A stretch of DNA of 64,000 nucleotides from Caballeronia sp. SEWSISQ10-4 2 (lineage in GTDB: Bacteria > Pseudomonadota > Gammaproteobacteria > Burkholderiales > Burkholderiaceae), in the NCBI RefSeq assembly GCF_030464885.1, contig NZ_JALPRJ010000033.1, positions 35,598 to 99,597 of the forward strand, given 5' to 3'. Below the pieces are notes generated by a model. It was not told the DNA's origin and ran no database searches. It was given only the letters and a program-made list of their open reading frames with translations. The position numbers were made by a program, and so were the translations under genes. Below, one piece after another: positions 61,331 to 64,000 of this stretch. Within the stretch, counting starts at the first letter, position 1. Each line of letters begins with the position of its first letter.

Positions 61331-63480
61331 AGGCCGAACCACGAGACGAGACCAACATGGTTGTGATTGCCGATCGTGACCGGCGCGCGATAGGGCGCAC
61401 GCAGTGTGATGACACCCCCGGAAGCCTGTACGCCTCCCGGTGCATTGAATACGCCACCGTCGATGTCGGCCTCACCGTTAATAGTCACATGACCGGATCC
61501 GGCGGAGAAAATGCCTCCTGTGTCGGACGCGTAGATCGCCGACCAGGTGTTGCCGAACCATGCCTTCAGGTCGCTCGAACGCGTGACCGCCGTGTAACCC
61601 ATGACACCCTGCGCGAGGGTCTTGGGTGCATCGAGTGAGAGCGTGCCGACCGCCAGCACAGTGCCGCCGCGATTGGTGATCTGCGAGCCGCTTTGAAGGT
61701 CGATGTCAGTCGCGGCCTCGATCACACCCCCGAACGCCTGCACGGTACTGGAGGCGTGGGAACGGCAGAAAATGAAGCATGATTGATCGTAGGCCGCCTG
61801 ACCCGTGAAGCTCGCTTCGTTCGTCAGCGCCGCGCGTGCCCTGATGTTCACCGAGCCGCCGTTCGACAGGATCGAGCCGCCAGAATTGAGTACGTTGTTT
61901 GCGCTGATCTTGATGTTGCCGCTGTCCGCGGTGACGTAGGCCAGCTTGGAGGGATCGGCAAGCGATCCGTAGTCGATGGCAAAACCGTTCGAGTGGCTTT
62001 CGAGGAAGATCAACCCTCGGCCTCTATTCGAATACCAGGAGGGCACGCCGTCGCCCACGCCGTTCAGATGGTCGACCACGTTGTTGAAGTCCCCGTTCGC
62101 GGCAAGCGTGGTGTTCGTGTTCGACAGGATGCGGGCGTTACGATTGGTGATTGAGCCGCCGGCGCTCAGCAATACGTCGTCGGCTTGACCGAAGAGAATG
62201 CCGAGTGGCGAGGTGGGCGTCGACTGGTTCACGATGTCGCCGGCCGCGGTAAGCGTAACTGCGCCGCTCGAATCTGAATTGCCGGCGATGCGGCTCTGTC
62301 CCTGCACGAGGGAGCCAGTGTTCACAATGTCGCCGCTACTCTTTAGCGTCACTCCGCTGGCGGCAGAGGCGATCGTCGAGCCGTTAAGCCCATCGCTTTG
62401 CAGTTCGATCCCGTTACCGCTCAGCTCAATCCCGCCGCTTGCGATCAGGCTGCTCGCCGTAAAACTGATAGAACCGTCTGCAGTCAGGGTCGCCGTTCCG
62501 CCATTCGCCTTGAGCTGCGTGTTCGACAAGGAGATGGAGTCAGCGACTTGCAGGCTTAAGTTTTGAGCAGCCGCAACCGAGGTATTTAATATCTCGACAT
62601 TGCCTGCCGAGGTGAGGATAAAGTCACCCAGCGTCGCATTCAGCGCGCCGGCGCTGCGTACGCCCGGGCCTTTGTCAGTCACGATCAATTGCACACGACC
62701 GCTGCTCAGGCTGCCCGCCGCGGTAATATCGACAGCGAACGACGCGGCCGTGTCCGGTGTGGCAGGCGGCGTTAGCGTCAGCCAGTCATTGGAGTTGTCT
62801 GTGGGCGAAAGAGCAGTATTGAGCGCCGCGTGACTGGTTCCGGCAATGAGACGAACACTCGCTGTCAGTGAACTGAAGCCATTGTTCACAGGCCCCTGAA
62901 TCAGGATGTTCTTGGCGATTAGATCAAGCCCGATCAGCGTGCTGGCGAGTCCGAGAGGACCTACGGTAATGGTGCCGGTGCGGGTGTCCAGGATGACGTC
63001 GCGCTGGAATATACCCGGCGCAATCTGGAGATCGGCAAAACTCACATTACCGGTCGATAAAGCGACGTGACCGGTATTAACGAATGAGCCGCCATTAACC
63101 GTGATGCCGTTCGGATTAGCCAGAACCACATTCGCGCGCGACCCCGCAACGGTAATTGCCCCCTCTATCAGGCTCGGGTTGGTACTCGTCACCTGATTAA
63201 CGATCGTTCTCGCGTTAATACCGACATTATTCAGCGTCGCGCCTGCGGTGCCGACGTTAAAGGAACTGTAGGTATTCTGGGAAACGCCTGAGACAGCCGG
63301 CGCAATATTGACGGTTTGTCCGCCATTCGCAGCGGTCAAAACGGTGGTCGCTGTGCCTCCGTCCACGACAATACCCGCGGCTTTGGCGATATACGGCAAG
63401 GCCGCCATTAAACAGGCGCAAAGATGAAAGACGCGCAAGCCTCCATGACTTGCACGCCGGAGCGGGTCTCGGCTTGCCAT
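61327..63480 (-). CDS. Short TpsA-type filamentous haemagglutinin-like exoprotein without toxin
   Basis: A 717-residue secreted protein: signal peptide (VFHLCACLMAALPYIAKAAG), then a TPS secretion domain (about 35-290) with the NPNGI motif (ANPNGITVNGGSFVNTGHVA). Beta-helix-like repeats run to the C-terminus. There is no pretoxin motif or toxin domain. It is the first gene of the CDI operon and translationally coupled to tpsB. It may be an adhesin, a partial-length relative of CdiA, or a helper. The start (ATG 63480) follows GACGGGA. Confidence 0.85.
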   Translation of the reverse strand: MASRDPLRRASHGGLRVFHLCACLMAALPYIAKAAGIVVDGGTATTVLTAANGGQTVNIAPAVSGVSQNTYSSFNVGTAGATLNNVGINARTIVNQVTSTNPSLIEGAITVAGSRANVVLANPNGITVNGGSFVNTGHVALSTGNVSFADLQIAPGIFQRDVILDTRTGTITVGPLGLASTLIGLDLIAKNILIQGPVNNGFSSLTASVRLIAGTSHAALNTALSPTDNSNDWLTLTPPATPDTAASFAVDITAAGSLSSGRVQLIVTDKGPGVRSAGALNATLGDFILTSAGNVEILNTSVAAAQNLSLQVADSISLSNTQLKANGGTATLTADGSISFTASSLIASGGIELSGNGIELQSDGLNGSTIASAASGVTLKSSGDIVNTGSLVQGQSRIAGNSDSSGAVTLTAAGDIVNQSTPTSPLGILFGQADDVLLSAGGSITNRNARILSNTNTTLAANGDFNNVVDHLNGVGDGVPSWYSNRGRGLIFLESHSNGFAIDYGSLADPSKLAYVTADSGNIKISANNVLNSGGSILSNGGSVNIRARAALTNEASFTGQAAYDQSCFIFCRSHASSTVQAFGGVIEAATDIDLQSGSQITNRGGTVLAVGTLSLDAPKTLAQGVMGYTAVTRSSDLKAWFGNTWSAIYASDTGGIFSAGSGHVTINGEADIDGGVFNAPGGVQASGGVITLRAPYRAPVTIGNHNHVGLVSWFGL

Positions 63481-64000
63481 ACAACAATCCCGTCGCTTTC
63501 GCGCTCACGGGGCTCTCAGGTAATTTTTGCCGTTGCGCGAGTCCGTTATTTACATTGGAGATTCGCTTTCGTAATACGAATGACGGCAACCCTGAGGAAA
63601 TCTTTAGTAAGTCAGTGAAACATTTTTCTTTCCAATTCATTACATCTGACGGAGTGGCGGAAGAAGATTTGGTTTCGCTTCTCCCTGGTTCAAATAGTTT
63701 GTGAATCGATGGATGAATTTCACGCCTCGTGACAGGGACCCACTTTGCCAGTCCAAACGCGTAGTCGTCCCACACCTCCGCCGGGCGCCACGCCCCAACT
63801 TTTATCGAATATTGATCGCTTCATGGCCGGTTCGCCGAAATCACGCAATACACGCCGCGATTTTTGGAAAATCGCTCAGCATAGTGAGCGAACGTCGCTG
63901 ATCGACCCTCACCGGCCGCTCACGATCGCGTGGCATCAATGGCCTTTTCGTGGGGTATAGCGGCCTGCGAGTGCTTTCACGCCACGCACTTTTCAGCAGG
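63481..64000. other. 520-bp region upstream of the CDI operon
   Basis: No gene is supported to the window edge. It is more AT-rich than the surroundings and should hold the CDI promoter. TATTAC/TTTCCT boxes about 100 bp before the start are weak candidates only. Confidence 0.45.

Noticed and set aside
1..64000. CRISPR arrays, rRNA and tRNA genes
   Set aside because: I saw no regularly spaced repeats of CRISPR type and no rRNA sequence. GGTTCGA-like strings (for example near 33523) do not fold into a tRNA.

Overview
The window looks like a large-chromosome segment of a Burkholderiaceae bacterium of the Burkholderia/Paraburkholderia/Caballeronia group. It is GC-rich and carries housekeeping blocks familiar from that group: lpxK-ycaR-kdsB, adk, the sirB1-like gene with murJ, rpsT, argF/argG, murB, yajQ, plsY, xerD, queG, and tsaE-amiC. 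Species cannot be fixed from the sequence alone.

Layout. 1-2.9 kb: a frameshifted cysteine-synthase remnant, a calcineurin-type phosphoesterase and a class 3 lipase. 2.9-12.3 kb: core genes for oxidative stress (sodB), DNA repair (xseA), lipid A and KDO synthesis, adenylate kinase, an SDR dehydrogenase, a SirB1-like protein and the lipid II flippase murJ. 12.4-13.7 kb: a small insertion made of two ISAs1-family transposase fragments around a vapBC toxin-antitoxin pair. 14-32.2 kb: mostly core genes (rpsT, argF, argG, murB, yajQ, plsY, ybaK, an acyl-CoA dehydrogenase/ligase pair, xerD, queG, tsaE, amiC, an EamA exporter, pirin). One accessory gene interrupts them, an AbiEi-like/Fic fusion preceded by an array of five near-identical 17-bp motifs. 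32.4-42.1 kb: an accessory zone opened by an integrase stub. It holds a DddP-like M24 enzyme, a cupin, a GMC oxidoreductase, a betaine-type binding protein and a LysR regulator (a candidate DMSP/betaine module), then several broken genes (papain-fold-like, SRAP, NinX-like).

42.1-63.5 kb, all on the minus strand: a contact-dependent inhibition (CDI) / two-partner secretion locus. In transcription order it reads: a short TpsA exoprotein, a TpsB/CdiB transporter, a SurA-like peptidyl-prolyl isomerase, a 4166-residue CdiA ending in a TNT-type NAD glycohydrolase domain, and its small Cys-rich immunity candidate. Three orphan CdiA-CT/immunity cassettes follow head to tail. Each cassette starts at the same ~20-bp sequence found in the full-length cdiA just upstream of its variable tip, which is what a toxin-swapping archive should look like. 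The last cassette changes reading frame exactly at an in-phase GGGTTTA heptamer, so it is either a broken toxin or a programmed frameshift.

The features most worth follow-up are the orphan CDI archive and its junction repeat, the frame switch in the distal toxin, the second TpsA and the PPIase in the CDI operon, the Fic/AbiEi fusion with its motif array, and the DddP-centred metabolic cluster.
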